Assembly (NCBI GenBank): GCA_024349245.1
Contig: JALDNG010000452.1
Coordinates: 1 to 64,000, forward strand
Direction of reading: 5' to 3'
Source of the DNA: Neodontobutis hainanensis
Lineage: Eukaryota; Chordata; Actinopteri; Gobiiformes; Odontobutidae
DNA: 64,000 bases
The position numbers and the translations under genes were made by a program. Position 1 is the first letter of the stretch. Every line of letters starts with the position of its first letter. The notes under the pieces were generated by a model. That model worked only from the letters and a program-made list of their open reading frames with translations, was not told the DNA's origin and searched no databases. Shown in pieces: positions 34,445 to 49,155 of this stretch.

Positions 34445-35050
34445 GTAGAGCAATAGAACACACTGTAAACTGGCATTAGAACAGACTGTAGAGGTGCAGT
34501 TGAACAGACTGTAGACTTGCAGTTGAACAGACTTCAGAGCAGCAGTAGTACAGACACTAGATTGGCTTTAGAAATGACTGTAGATGAGCATTAAAAAGAC
34601 TGTAAACGTCCAGTAGAACAGACTGACAATGTGCAGAAGAATAGACTGTAAAGATGGAGTAGTACAGACTGTAGACGAGCATTAGAACAGACTGTATATG
34701 AGTATTAGAAAACACTCTAGACATGCCTTAGAACAGACTATAGAGGTGCAGTAATACAGACTGTAGACAAGCATTAGAACAGACTATAGAGGTGCAGTTG
34801 AACAGACTGTAGACTTGCAGTTGAACAGACTTCAGATTAGCAGTAGTACAGACACTAGATTGGCTTTAGAAATGACTGTAGACGAGCATTAAAAAAGACT
34901 GTAAACGTCCAGTAGAAAAGACTGACAATGTGCAGAAGAACAGACTGTAGAGGTGCAGTAATACAGACTGTAGACGAGCATTAGAACAGACTGTAGACCT
35001 GCAGTAGAAGAGACCGTAGATGAGCAGTAGTACAGAATGTAGACTTGCAT
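34445..35050 (-). repeat. Ordered higher-order unit of thirteen 23-mers (about 299 bp)
   Basis: A fixed sequence of variants repeats with an offset of 298-299 bp, which is 13 x 23. It runs CTTGCAGTTGAACAGACTTCAG, then CAGTAGTACAGACACTAG, then ATTGGCTTTAGAAATGACTG, then GTAAACGTCCAGTAGAA, then GACAATGTGCAGAAGAA. ATTGGCTTTAGAAATGACTG lies at 34561 and again at 34859. Similar chains appear elsewhere in both arms, so multi-unit blocks are amplified as well as single units. Confidence 0.7.
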
Positions 35051-38000
35051 TAGAACAGACTGTAGATGTGCTTAGAACAAACTTTAGAAGTGCAGTAGTA
35101 GAGACTGTAGATGTGTAGTAGAACAGACTGTAGACGTTTATCAAAACAGACTCTTGACGTGCAGTAGAACAGACTGTAGATGAGCGGTAGTACAGACTGT
35201 AGATGAGCGGTAGTACAGACTGTAGACTTGCATTAGAACAGACTGTAGATGTGCATTAGAACAGACTGTAGATTTGCAGTAAAACAAACCGTAAATGTGC
35301 AGTAGAAAAGACTGCAGTAGAGCAGAGATACAGACTGTAAACTGGCATTAGAACAGACTCTTACGGTGCAGTTGAACAGACTGTAGACGAGCATTAGAAC
35401 AGACTTTAGAGGTCCAGTGGAACAGACTGTAGATGTGCAGTAGTACAGACTAAAGAGCTGCATTAGAACAGACTGTGGACAAGCATTAGAACAGACTGAC
35501 GATGTGCAGAAGAATAGATCGTAGAGGTGCAGTAGTTGAGACTTTATACGAGCAGTAGAAAAGACAGTAGACGTGCCGTAGAACAGACTCTAGACAATTA
35601 TTAGAACAGACTGTAGACGGCCATTAGAACAGACATTAGAAGTGCATTAGAAAAACTGTAGACGCCTGCATTAAAACAGACTATAGTCGTGCTGTAGAAC
35701 AGAATGTAGACGTGCAGTTGAAAAGACTTCAGAGCAGCAGTAGTACAGACTCTAGATATGCTTTAGAACTGACTGTAGATGAGCTTTAGAACAGACTGAC
35801 AATTAGAAAAGATTGTATATGTGCACTAAAACAGACTGTAGACGTGCATTAGAATAGACTGCAGTAGAGCAGTAAACTGGCATTAGAACAGACAGTAGAT
35901 GTGCATTAGAACAGACTGTAGATGTGCATTAGAAGAGACTGAAGACCTTTTTTAAAACAGACTATAGTCGTACAGTAGAACAGACTGTAGACGAGCAGTA
36001 GAACAGATTGTAGACTTGCAGTAGAACAGACTGTAGACCTTCAGTAGAAGAGACTGTAGAGGAGAAGTAGAACAAACTGTAGAGGTGGAGTAGTAAAGAC
36101 TGTTTTTGTGCATTAGAACAGACTGTATTTGACCAATAGAACAGACTATAGATGTGCCTGTAGTACAGACTGAATTAGAACAGACTGTGGACGAGTATTT
36201 GAACAGACTATAAATGTGCATTAGAACAGACTGTAGATGAACAGTAGAAAAGACTAACAATGCTGCTGAAGAATAGACTTTAGAAGGTGCGTTAGTACAG
36301 ACTATAGATGAGCATTAGAAATGACTGTATATGAGTTTTAGAATAGACTGTAGACATGCTTTAGAACAGACTGTAGAGGTGCAGTAGTACAGACTGTAAA
36401 CGAGCAGTATTACAGACTGTAGACTTGCATTAGAACAGACTGTAGATGAGCTTTATAACAGACTGTAAATGTGCAGTAGTTTTAGACTGAAAATTAGAAA
36501 AGATTGTAGATGTGCAGTAAAATAGACTGTAGAAGTGCAGTAGAATAGACTGCAGTAGAGCAGTAGTAAAGACTGTAAAATGGCATTAGAACAGACTGTA
36601 GACATGCAGTAGAACAGACTGTAGATGTGCAGTAAAACAGACTGTAGACGTGCAGTTGAACAGACTATAGATGTGCATTTGAACAGATGTCAGAGCAGCA
36701 GTAGTACAGACTCTAGATTGGCTTTAGAACAGACTGTAAATGAGCTTTAGAACAGACTGTAACATCCAGTAGAACAGACTGACAATTATAACAGATTGTA
36801 GATATACAGTAAAACAGACTGTAGACATGCAGTTGAACAGAAATCAGAGCAGCAGTAGTACAGACTCTAGAATTACCTTAGAACAGACTGTAAATGAGCA
36901 ATAGAAATGACTGTAAACGTCCCGTAGAACAAACTTACAATGTGCAAAAGAATGGACTCTAGAGCTGCAGTAGTACAGACTGTAGATGAGCAATTGAACA
37001 GACTGTATATGAGTTTTAGAAAACACTGTAGACATGCATTAAAACAGACTTTGGAGGTGCAGTTGTACAGACTGTAAACGAGCATTAGAACAGACTGTAT
37101 ATGAGTATTAGAAAACACTCTAGACATGCTTTATAACAGACTGTAGAGGTGCAGTATTACAGACTGTAGACGAGCATTAGAACAGACTGTAGAAGTGCAG
37201 TAGTACAGACTGTAGAAGTGCAGTAGAACAGACTGTAGACGTGCAGTAGAAGAGACTGTAGTTGAGCAGTAGTACAGACTAAATACTTGCATAGGAACAG
37301 ACTGTAAATGTGCAATAAAAAAGACTGTAGAAGTGCAGTTGTACAGACTGTAGACGAGCATTAGAACAGACTGTATATGATTATTATAAAACACTGTAGA
37401 CATGCTGTAGAACAGACTGTAGAGGTGCAGTAGTTCAGACTGTAGAGGAGCAGTAGTACAGACTGTACTTGCATAAGAACAGACTATAAATGTGCATTAG
37501 AACAGACTGTAGATGTGCAGAAAAAAAGAGTGTAGACTTGCAATAGAGCAGACTGAAGACATGCAGTAGAAAAGACTGTAGACATGCAGAAGAAAAGACT
37601 GTAGAGGTGCAGTAGTACAAACTGTAGACAAGCATTAGAACAGACTGTATATGAGTATTAGAAAACACTGTAGACATGCTTTAGAACACACTGTAGAGCT
37701 GCAGTAGTTCAGACTGTAGACAAGCATTAGAACAGTCTGTATATGGGTGTCCGAAAACACTACTAGAAATGGTTTACAACATACTGTAAAGGTGCAGTAA
37801 TACAGACTGTAGACATTTATTAAAACAGACTGTAGACGTGCAGAAGAACAGACCGTAGATGAGCAGTAGTACAGACTGTAGACTTGCATTAGAACAGACT
37901 GTTGATGTGCATTAGAAAAGACTGTAGATGTGCAGTAAAACAGACTGTAGACATGCAGTAGAACAGACTGCAGTAGAGCAATAGTACAGACTGTAGACTG

Positions 38001-38679
38001 GCATTAGAACAGACTGTAGAGGTTCAGTTAAACAGACTGTAGTCTTGCAGTTGAACAGACTTCAGAGCAACAGTAGTACAGACACTAGATTGGCTTTAGA
38101 ACTGACTGTGGACGAGCATTAAAGCAGACTGTAGATGAGTATTAGAAAACACTCTAGACATGCTTTAGAACAAACTGTAGAGGTGCAGTTGTACAGACTG
38201 TAGACGAGTATTAGAATAGACTGTAAATGTCCAGTAGAACAGACTGACAATGTGCAGAAGAATAGACTGTAGAGGTGCAGTAGTACAGACTGTAGACGAG
38301 CATTAGAACAGAATGTATATGAATATTAGAAAACACTGTAGACATAATTTAGAACATACTGTAGCGGTGCAGTAGTTCAGACTGTAGACGAGCATTAGAA
38401 GAGACTGTATATGAGAATTAGAAAACACTACTACAAATGCTTAACAACAGACTGTAGAGGTGCAGTAGAACACACTGTAGACGTGCAGTAGAACAGACTG
38501 TAGTTGAGCAGTAGTACAGACTGTATACTTGCATTGGAACAGACTGTAAATGTGCATTAGAACAGACTGTAGATGTGCAGTAAAACAGACTGTAGACTTG
38601 CAATAGAGCAGACTGAAGACATGCAGTAGAACAGACTGAAGACGTGCTGTAGAACAGACTGTAGACATCCAGTAGAACA

Positions 38680-41600
38680 GACTGTAGACATGCAGTAGAA
38701 CAGACTGTAGAGGTGGAGTAGTAAAGACTGTAGACTTGCATTAGAACAGTCAGTAGATGTACATTAGAACAGACTGTAGATGTGCAGTAAAACATACTGT
38801 AGTTATGCAGTAGAACAGACTGCAGTAGAGCAATAGTACAGACTGTAAACTGGCATTAGAACAGACTGTAGAGGTGCAGTTGAAGAGACTGTAGACTTGC
38901 AGTTGAACAGACTTGAGAGCAGCAGTAGTACAGACACTAGATTGGCTTTAAAACTGACTGTAGACGAGCATTAGTACAGACGGTAGAAGTGCAGTAGTAC
39001 AGACTGTAGACGTTTATTAAAACAGATTATAGACCTGCAGTAGAACAGACCGTAGATGAGCAGTAGTACAGACTGTAGACTTGCATTAGAACATACTGTA
39101 GACATGCATTAGAAATGAGTGTAGATTGCAGTAAAACAGACTATATACTTGCAGTAGATCAGACTGCAGTAGAGCAGAGGTACAAACTGTAAACTGGCAT
39201 TAGAACAGACTGTTGAGGTGCAGTTGAACAAGACGGTAGACGTGCAGTTAAACAGACTGTAAATGTGCATTAGAACAGATTGTAGACAAGCATTAGAACA
39301 GACTGTAGACATCCAGTAGAACAGACTGTAGATATGCAGTAGTACAGACTAAAGATCTGCATTAGAACAGACTGTAGACGTAAAATAGAACAGACTGTAG
39401 ACGAGCATAAGAACAGACGGTAGACGTTCAGTAAATTAGACTGTAGATGTGCAATAGTAAAGACTAAAGACGTGCATTAGAACAGACTTTGGACGAGCAT
39501 TAGAACAGACTATAGACTGTAGACAAATATTAGAACAGACTGTAGACCTGCACTAGAACAGACCGTAGATGAGCAGTAGTACAGACTATAGACTTGCATT
39601 AGAACAGACTGTAGATGTGCATTAGAAGAGATTGTAGATGTGCAGTTAAACAGACTGTAAATGTGCATTAGAACAGATTGTAGACGAGCATTAGAACAGA
39701 CTGTAGACGTCTAGTAGAACAGACTATAGATATGCAGTAGTACAGACCAATGATCTGCATTAGAACAGACTGTGGACAAGCATTAGAACAGACTATAGAT
39801 GTGCATTAGAACAGACTGTAGATGTGCATTAGAACATCTACATCTAGATGTGCAGTAGAACTGAATGTAGACTTGCAGTAAAACAGACTGCAGAGCAGAA
39901 GTAATACAGACTCTAGACTGGCATTATAACAGATTGTAGATGTGCATTAGAACAAGCTATAGACGTACAATAGAAGTGACTTTAGACGTGCATTTGTACA
40001 GACTTCAGTGCAACAGTAGTACACACTCTAGATTGGCTTTAGAACAGACTGTAGACGATCATTAGAACAGACTGTAAACGCCCAGAAGAAGAGACTGACA
40101 ATGTGCAGAAGAATAGAATAGAGAGGTGCAGTAGTACAGACTGTAGATGAGCATTAGATCAGACTGTATATGAGTTTTAGAAAACACTCTAGACATGCTT
40201 TAGAACAGTCTGTAGATGTGCAGTAGTTCAGACTGTAGACGAGCATTAGAACAGACTCTATATGAATATTAGAAAACACTCTAGACATGCTTTAGAACAG
40301 ACAGTAGAGGTGCAGTTGTACAGAATGTAGACGAGCATTAGAACAGACTGTATATTAGTATTAGAAAACAATCTAGATATGCTTTAGAACAGACTGTAGA
40401 GGTGCAGTAATACAGAATGTAGACGAGCATTAGAACAGACTGTAGAAGTCCAGTAGTACAAACTGTAGATGTGCAGTAGTACAGACTGTAGATGTACAAT
40501 AGAAAAGACTGTAGAGGTGCAGTTAAACAGTTTGTAGACGTGTAGTTGAACAGACTTCAGAGCAGAAGTAGAACAGACTCTAGATTGGCTTTAGAACAGA
40601 CTGTAGACGAGCATTAGAACAGACAGTAAACGACCTGTAGAACAGACTGACAATGTGCATTGAATAGACTTTAGAGGTGCAATAGTACAGACTGTAGATG
40701 AGCATTAGAACAGACTGTATATGAGTATTAGAAAACACTGTAGATATGCTTTAGAACAGACTGTAGAGGTGCAGTAGTTCAGACTGTAGACGAGCATTAG
40801 AACAGACTGTATATGAGTATTAGAAAACACTTTAGACATGTTTTAGAACAGACTGTAGAGGTTCAGTAGTTCAGACTTTAAACAAGCATTAGAACAAACT
40901 CTATATGAGTATTAGAAAACACTCTAGACATGCTTTAGAACAGACTTTAGAGGTTCAGTAATACAGACTGTAGACGAGCATTAGAAAAGACTGTAGAAGT
41001 GCAGTTGTACAGACTGTAGATGTGCAGAAGAAGAGACTGTAGACGTATATTAGAACAGACTGTAGACCTGCACTAGAACAGACTGTAGATGTGCATTAGA
41101 ACAAACTGTAGATGTGCATTAGAACAGACTGTTGATGTGCAGTAGAACAGACTGTAGACGTTTATTAGAACAGACTGTAGACCTGCACTTAAAGAGACCG
41201 TAGATGAGCAGTAGTACAGACTATAGACTTGCATTAGAACAGATTGTATATTAGTATTAGAAAAAATGTAGACATTCTTTAGAACAGACTGTGGAGGTGC
41301 AGTAGTTCAGACTGTAAATGAGCATTAGAACAGACTATTTATGTGTTTTAGAAAATACTCTAGACATGCTTTAGAAGAGACTGTAGAGGTGCAGAAATAC
41401 AGACTGTAGACAAGCATTAGAACAGACTGTAGAAGTGCAGTAGTACAAACTGTAGATGTGCAGTAGAAAAGACTGTAGACATTTTTTAGAACAGACTGTA
41501 GACGTGCAGTAGAACAGACTGTAGATGGGCAGTAGTACAGACTGTAGACTTTCATTAGAACAGACAGTAGATGTACATTAGAACAGATTGTAGATGTGCA

Positions 41601-43915
41601 GTAAAAAGAATTCAGTAGAATAGACTGCAGTAGAGCAGTAGTACAGACTGTAAACTGGCATTAGAACAGACTGTAGAGCATTAGAACAGACTGTAGATGT
41701 GCAATAGAAAAGACTGTATATGTGCAGTAAAACTGAGTGCAGTAGACCAGAGGAACAGACTGTAAACTGGCATTAGAACAGACTGTAGAGGTGCAGTTGA
41801 ACAGACTGTAGACGAGCATTAGAACAGACTCTATATGAGTATTAGAAAACACTCTAGACATGCTTTAGAACAGATTGTAGAGGTGCAGTAGTTCAGACTG
41901 TAGACGAGCATTAGAACAGACTGTATATAAGTAATAGAAAACACTCTAGACATGGTTTAGAACAGACTGTAGAGGTGCAATAATACAGACTGTAGACGAG
42001 CATTAGAAAAGACTGTAGAAGTGCAGTAGAAGAGATTGTAAATGTGCAGTAGAACAGGCTGTAGACGTTTATTAGAACAGACTGTAGACCTGCACTAGAA
42101 CAGACCGTATATGAGCAGTAGTACAGACTATAGACATGGATTAGAACAGACTGTAGATGTGCATTAGAACAGACTTTAGAAGTGCAGTAGTAGAGACTGT
42201 AGATGTGTATTAGAACAGACTTTAGACGTTTATCAGAACAGACTGTAGACGTGTAGTAGAAAAGACTGTAGATGAGCAGTAGTACAGACTGTAGACTTGC
42301 ATTAGAACAGACTGTAGATGTGCAGTGGAACAGACTTTAGATGTTTATTAGAACAGACTGTAGACTTGCAGTAGAACAGACTGTAGATAAGCAGTAGTAC
42401 AGACTATAGACTTGCATTAGAACAGACTGTAGATGTGCATTAGAACAGACTGTATATGAGTATTATAAAAAACACTGTAGACATGCTTTAGAACAGACTG
42501 TAGAGGTGCAGTAGTTCAGACTGTAGACGAGCATTAGAACAGACTGTATATGAGTATTAGAAAAAACTCTAGACATGCTTTAGAAGAGACTGTAGAGGTG
42601 CAGAAATACAGACTGTAGACAAGCATTAGAACAGACTGTAGAAGTGCAGTAGTACAAACTGTAGATGTGCAGTAGAAAAGACTGTAGACATTTTTTAGAA
42701 CAGACTGTAGACGTGCAGTAGAACAGACTGTAGATGGGCAGTAGTACAGACTGTAGACTTTCATTAGAACAGACAGTAGATGTACATTAGAACAGATTGT
42801 AGATGTGCAGTAAAAAAGAATTCAGTAGAATAGACTGCAGTAGAGCAGTAGTACAGACTGTAAACTGGCATTAGAACAGACTGTAGACGAGCATTAGAAC
42901 AGACTGTAGATGTGCAATAGAAAAGACTGTATATGTGCAGTAAAACTGAGTGCAGTAGAGCAGAGGAACAGACTGTAAACTGGCATTAGAACAGACTGTA
43001 GAGGTGCAGTTGAACAGACTGTAGACGAGCATTAGAAGAGACTCTATATGAGTATTAGAAAACACTCTAGACATGCTTTAGAACAGATTGTAGAGGTGCA
43101 GTAGTTCAGACTGTAGACGAGCATTAGTACAGACTGTATATAAGTATTAGAAAACACTCTAGACATGCTTTAGAACAGACTGTAGAGGTGCAATAATACA
43201 GACTGTAGACGAGCATTAGAAAAGACTGTAGACGTGCAGTAGAAGAGATTGTAAATGTGCAGTAGAACAGGCTGTAGACGTTTATTAGAACAGACTGTAG
43301 ACCTGCACTAGAACAGACCGTATATGAGCAGTAGTACAGACTATAGACTTGCATTAGAACAGACAGTAGATGTGCATTAGAATAGACTTTAGATGTGCAG
43401 TAGTAGAGACTGTAGACGTTTATCAGAACAAACTGTAGATGTGCAGTAGAACAGACTGTAGACGTATATTAGAACAGACTGTAGACCTGCACTAGAACAG
43501 ACTGTAGATGTGCATTAGAACAGACTGTAGATGTGCATTAGAACAGACTGTAGATGTGCAGTAGAACAGACTGTAGACGTTTATTAGAACAGACTGTAGA
43601 CCTGCACTTAAAGAGACCGTAGATGAGCAGTAGTACAGACTATAGACTTGCATTACAAACAGATTGTATATGAGTATTAGACAAAAATGTAGACATTCTT
43701 TAGAACAGACTGTAGAGGTGCAGTAGTTCAGACTGTAAATGAGCATTAGAACAGACTATTTATGAGTATTAGAAAATACTCTAGACATGCTTTAGAAGAG
43801 ACTGTAGAGGTTGCAGAAATACAGACTGTAGACAAGCATTAGAACAGACTGTAGAAGTGCAGTAGTACAAAATGTAGATGTGCAGTAGAACAGACTGTAG
43901 ACATTTTTTAGAACA
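38680..43915 (-). repeat. 5.24-kb tandem segmental duplication, copy 1
   Basis: This segment of the C' array is repeated almost identically at about 43916-49155, with an offset of 5236-5240 bp. Landmarks are AACAGTCAGTAGATGTAC (about 38746 and 43982), TGAGTGTAGATTGCAG (about 39116 and 44352) and GAACATCTACATCTAG (about 39832 and 45068). The differences I can find are mainly one-base homopolymer changes and changes within the GTAGACG motif. The duplication is therefore very recent, or partly an assembly product. Confidence 0.9.
41260..43690 (-). repeat. 1.21-kb higher-order repeat nested in the 5.24-kb duplication
   Basis: A block of about 1,210 bp recurs about two times here. GGGCAGTAGTACAGACTGTAG lies near 41526 and 42735, and CAGTAAAACTGAGTGCAGTAG near 41725 and 42940. 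The start of a third copy, marked by GTAGACATTCTTTAGAACAG, appears near 43690 after first appearing near 41268. The same arrangement is carried into the second 5.24-kb copy (about 46500-48930) and partly into 49155-50000. Repeats therefore nest at 23 bp, about 299 bp, 1.21 kb and 5.24 kb. Confidence 0.78.
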
Positions 43916-46900
43916 GACTGTAGACATGCAGTAGAACAGACTGTAGAGGTGGAGTAGTAAAGACTGTAGACTTGCATTAGAACAGTCAGTAGATGTACAT
44001 TAGAACAGACTGTAGATGTGCAGTAAAACATACTGTAGTTATGCAGTAGAACAGACTGCAGTAGAGCAATAGTACAGACTGTAAACTGGCATTAGAACAG
44101 ACTGTAGAGGTGCAGTTGAAGAGACTGTAGACTTGCAGTTGAACAGACTTGAGAGCAGCAGTAGTACAGACACTAGATTGGCTTTAAAACTGACTGTAGA
44201 CGAGCATTAGTACAGACGGTAGAAGTGCAGTAGTACAGACTGTAGACGTTTATTAAAACAGATTATAGACCTGCAGTAGAACAGACCGTAGATGAGCAGT
44301 AGTACAGACTGTAGACTTGCATTAGAACATACTGTAGACATGCATTAGAAATGAGTGTAGATTGCAGTAAAACAGACTATATACTTGCAGTAGATCAGAC
44401 TGCAGTAGAGCAGAGGTACAAACTGTAAACTGGCATTAGAACAGACTGTTGAGGTGCAGTTGAACAAGACGGTAGACGTGCAGTTAAACAGACTGTAAAT
44501 GTGCATTAGAACAGATTGTAGACAAGCATTAGAACAGACTGTAGACATCCAGTAGAACAGACTGTAGATATGCAGTAGTACAGACTAAAGATCTGCATTA
44601 GAACAGACTGTAGGCGTAAATAGAACAGACTGTAGACGAGCATAAGAACAGACGGTAGAGCGTTCAGTAAATTAGACTGTAGATGTGCAATAGTAAAGAC
44701 TAAAGACGTGCATTAGAACAGACTTTGGACGAGCATTAGAACAGACTATAGACTGTAGACAAATATTAGAACAGACTGTAGACCTGCACTAGAACAGACC
44801 GTAGATGAGCAGTAGTACAGACTATAGACTTGCATTAGAACAGACTGTAGATGTGCATTAGAAGAGATTGTAGATGTGCAGTTAAACAGACTGTAAATGT
44901 GCATTAGAACAGATTGTAGACGAGCATTAGAACAGACTGTAGGCGTCTAGTAGAACAGACTATAGATATGCAGTAGTACAGACCAATGATCTGCATTAGA
45001 ACAGACTGTGGACAAGCATTAGAACAGACTATAGATGTGCATTAGAACAGACTGTAGATGTGCATTAGAACATCTACATCTAGATGTGCAGTAGAACTGA
45101 ATGTAGACTTGCAGTAAAACAGACTGCAGAGCAGAAGTAATACAGACTCTAGACTGGCATTATAACAGATTGTAGATGTGCATTAGAACAAGCTATAGAC
45201 GTACAATAGAAGTGACTTTAGACGTGCATTTGTACAGACTTCAGTGCAACAGTAGTACACACTCTAGATTGGCTTTAGAACAGACTGTAGGACGATCATT
45301 AGAACAGACTGTAAACGCCCAGAAGAAGAGACTGACAATGTGCAGAAGAATAGAATAGAGAGGTGCAGTAGTACAGACTGTAGATGAGCATTAGATCAGA
45401 CTGTATATGAGTTTTAGAAAACACTCTAGACATGCTTTAGAACAGTCTGTAGATGTGCAGTAGTTCAGACTGTAGACGAGCATTAGAACAGACTCTATAT
45501 GAATATTAGAAAACACTCTAGACATGCTTTAGAACAGACAGTAGAGGTGCAGTTGTACAGAATGTAGACGAGCATTAGAACAGACTGTATATTAGTATTA
45601 GAAAACAATCTAGATATGCTTTAGAACAGACTGTAGAGGTGCAGTAATACAGAATGTAGACGAGCATTAGAACAGACTGTAGAAGTCCAGTAGTACAAAC
45701 TGTAGATGTGCAGTAGTACAGACTGTAGATGTACAATAGAAAAGACTGTAGAGGTGCAGTTAAACAGTTTGTAGACGTGTAGTTGAACAGACTTCAGAGC
45801 AGAAGTAGAACAGACTCTAGATTGGCTTTAGAACAGACTGTAGACGAGCATTAGAACAGACAGTAAACGACCTGTAGAACAGACTGACAATGTGCATTGA
45901 ATAGACTTTAGAGGTGCAATAGTACAGACTGTAGATGAGCATTAGAACAGACTGTATATGAGTATTAGAAAACACTGTAGATATGCTTTAGAACAGACTG
46001 TAGAGGTGCAGTAGTTCAGACTGTAGACGAGCATTAGAACAGACTGTATATGAGTATTAGAAAACACTTTAGACATGTTTTAGAACAGACTGTAGAGGTT
46101 CAGTAGTTCAGACTTTAAACAAGCATTAGAACAAACTCTATATGAGTATTAGAAAACACTCTAGACATGCTTTAGAACAGACTTTAGAGGTTCAGTAATA
46201 CAGACTGTAGACGAGCATTAGAAAAGACTGTAGAAGTGCAGTTGTACAGACTGTAGATGTGCAGAAGAAGAGACTGTAGACGTATATTAGAACAGACTGT
46301 AGACCTGCACTAGAACAGACTGTAGATGTGCATTAGAACAAACTGTAGATGTGCATTAGAACAGACTGTTGATGTGCAGTAGAACAGACTGTAGACGTTT
46401 ATTAGAACAGACTGTAGACCTGCACTTAAAGAGACCGTAGATGAGCAGTAGTACAGACTATAGACTTGCATTAGAACAGATTGTATATTAGTATTAGAAA
46501 AAATGTAGACATTCTTTAGAACAGACTGTGGAGGTGCAGTAGTTCAGACTGTAAATGAGCATTAGAACAGACTATTTATGTGTTTTAGAAAATACTCTAG
46601 ACATGCTTTAGAAGAGACTGTAGAGGTGCAGAAATACAGACTGTAGACAAGCATTAGAACAGACTGTAGAAGTGCAGTAGTACAAACTGTAGATGTGCAG
46701 TAGAAAAGACTGTAGACATTTTTTAGAACAGACTGTAGACGTGCAGTAGAACAGACTGTAGATGGGCAGTAGTACAGACTGTAGACTTTCATTAGAACAG
46801 ACAGTAGATGTACATTAGAACAGATTGTAGATGTGCAGTAAAAAAGAATTCAGTAGAATAGACTGCAGTAGAGCAGTAGTACAGACTGTAAACTGGCATT

Positions 46901-49155
46901 AGAACAGACTGTAGACGAGCATTAGAACAGACTGTAGATGTGCAATAGAAAAGACTGTATATGTGCAGTAAAACTGAGTGCAGTAGACCAGAGGAACAGA
47001 CTGTAAACTGGCATTAGAACAGACTGTAGAGGTGCAGTTGAACAGACTGTAGACGAGCATTAGAACAGACTCTATATGAGTATTAGAAAACACTCTAGAC
47101 ATGCTTTAGAACAGATTGTAGAGGTGCAGTAGTTCAGACTGTAGACGAGCATTAGAACAGACTGTATATAAGTAATAGAAAACACTCTAGACATGGTTTA
47201 GAACAGACTGTAGAGGTGCAATAATACAGACTGTAGACGAGCATTAGAAAAGACTGTAGAAGTGCAGTAGAAGAGATTGTAAATGTGCAGTAGAACAGGC
47301 TGTAGACGTTTATTAGAACAGACTGTAGACCTGCACTAGAACAGACCGTATATGAGCAGTAGTACAGACTATAGACATGGATTAGAACAGACTGTAGATG
47401 TGCATTAGAACAGACTTTAGAAGTGCAGTAGTAGAGACTGTAGATGTGTATTAGAACAGACTTTAGACGTTTATCAGAACAGACTGTAGACGTGTAGTAG
47501 AAAAGACTGTAGATGAGCAGTAGTACAGACTGTAGACTTGCATTAGAACAGACTGTAGATGTGCAGTGGAACAGACTTTAGATGTTTATTAGAACAGACT
47601 GTAGACTTGCAGTAGAACAGACTGTAGATAAGCAGTAGTACAGACTATAGACTTGCATTAGAACAGACTGTAGATGTGCATTAGAACAGACTGTATATGA
47701 GTATTATAAAAAACACTGTAGACATGCTTTAGAACAGACTGTAGAGGTGCAGTAGTTCAGACTGTAGACGAGCATTAGAACAGACTGTATATGAGTATTA
47801 GAAAAACTCTAGACATGCTTTAGAAGAGACTGTAGAGGTGCAGAAATACAGACTGTAGACAAGCATTAGAACAGACTGTAGAAGTGCAGTAGTACAAACT
47901 GTAGATGTGCAGTAGAAAAGACTGTAGACATTTTTTAGAACAGACTGTAGACGTGCAGTAGAACAGACTGTAGATGGGCAGTAGTACAGACTGTAGACTT
48001 TCATTAGAACAGACAGTAGATGTACATTAGAACAGATTGTAGATGTGCAGTAAAAAAGAATTCAGTAGAATAGACTGCAGTAGAGCAGTAGTACAGACTG
48101 TAAACTGGCATTAGAACAGACTGTAGACGAGCATTAGAACAGACTGTAGATGTGCAATAGAAAAGACTGTATATGTGCAGTAAAACTGAGTGCAGTAGAG
48201 CAGAGGAACAGACTGTAAACTGGCATTAGAACAGACTGTAGAGGTGCAGTTGAACAGACTGTAGACGAGCATTAGAAGAGACTCTATATGAGTATTAGAA
48301 AACACTCTAGACATGCTTTAGAACAGATTGTAGAGGTGCAGTAGTTCAGACTGTAGACGAGCATTAGTACAGACTGTATATAAGTATTAGAAAACACTCT
48401 AGACATGCTTTAGAACAGACTGTAGAGGTGCAATAATACAGACTGTAGACGAGCATTAGAAAAGACTGTAGACGTGCAGTAGAAGAGATTGTAAATGTGC
48501 AGTAGAACAGGCTGTAGACGTTTATTAGAACAGACTGTAGACCTGCACTAGAACAGACCGTATATGAGCAGTAGTACAGACTATAGACTTGCATTAGAAC
48601 AGACAGTAGATGTGCATTAGAATAGACTTTAGATGTGCAGTAGTAGAGACTGTAGACGTTTATCAGAACAAACTGTAGATGTGCAGTAGAACAGACTGTA
48701 GACGTATATTAGAACAGACTGTAGACCTGCACTAGAACAGACTGTAGATGTGCATTAGAACAGACTGTAGATGTGCATTAGAACAGACTGTAGATGTGCA
48801 GTAGAACAGACTGTAGACGTTTATTAGAACAGACTGTAGACCTGCACTTAAAGAGACCGTAGATGAGCAGTAGTACAGACTATAGACTTGCATTACAAAC
48901 AGATTGTATATGAGTATTAGACAAAAATGTAGACATTCTTTAGAACAGACTGTAGAGGTGCAGTAGTTCAGACTGTAAATGAGCATTAGAACAGACTATT
49001 TATGAGTATTAGAAAATACTCTAGACATGCTTTAGAAGAGACTGTAGAGGTTGCAGAAATACAGACTGTAGACAAGCATTAGAACAGACTGTAGAAGTGC
49101 AGTAGTACAAAATGTAGATGTGCAGTAGAACAGACTGTAGACATTTTTTAGAACA
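43916..49155 (-). repeat. 5.24-kb tandem segmental duplication, copy 2
   Basis: This is the second near-identical copy. Its right boundary lies where the sequence changes from GACATTTTTTAGAACAG to the variants that mirror left-arm position 12002. The edge of the recent expansion thus coincides with the point where the left arm carries its foreign 8-kb block. Confidence 0.9.
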
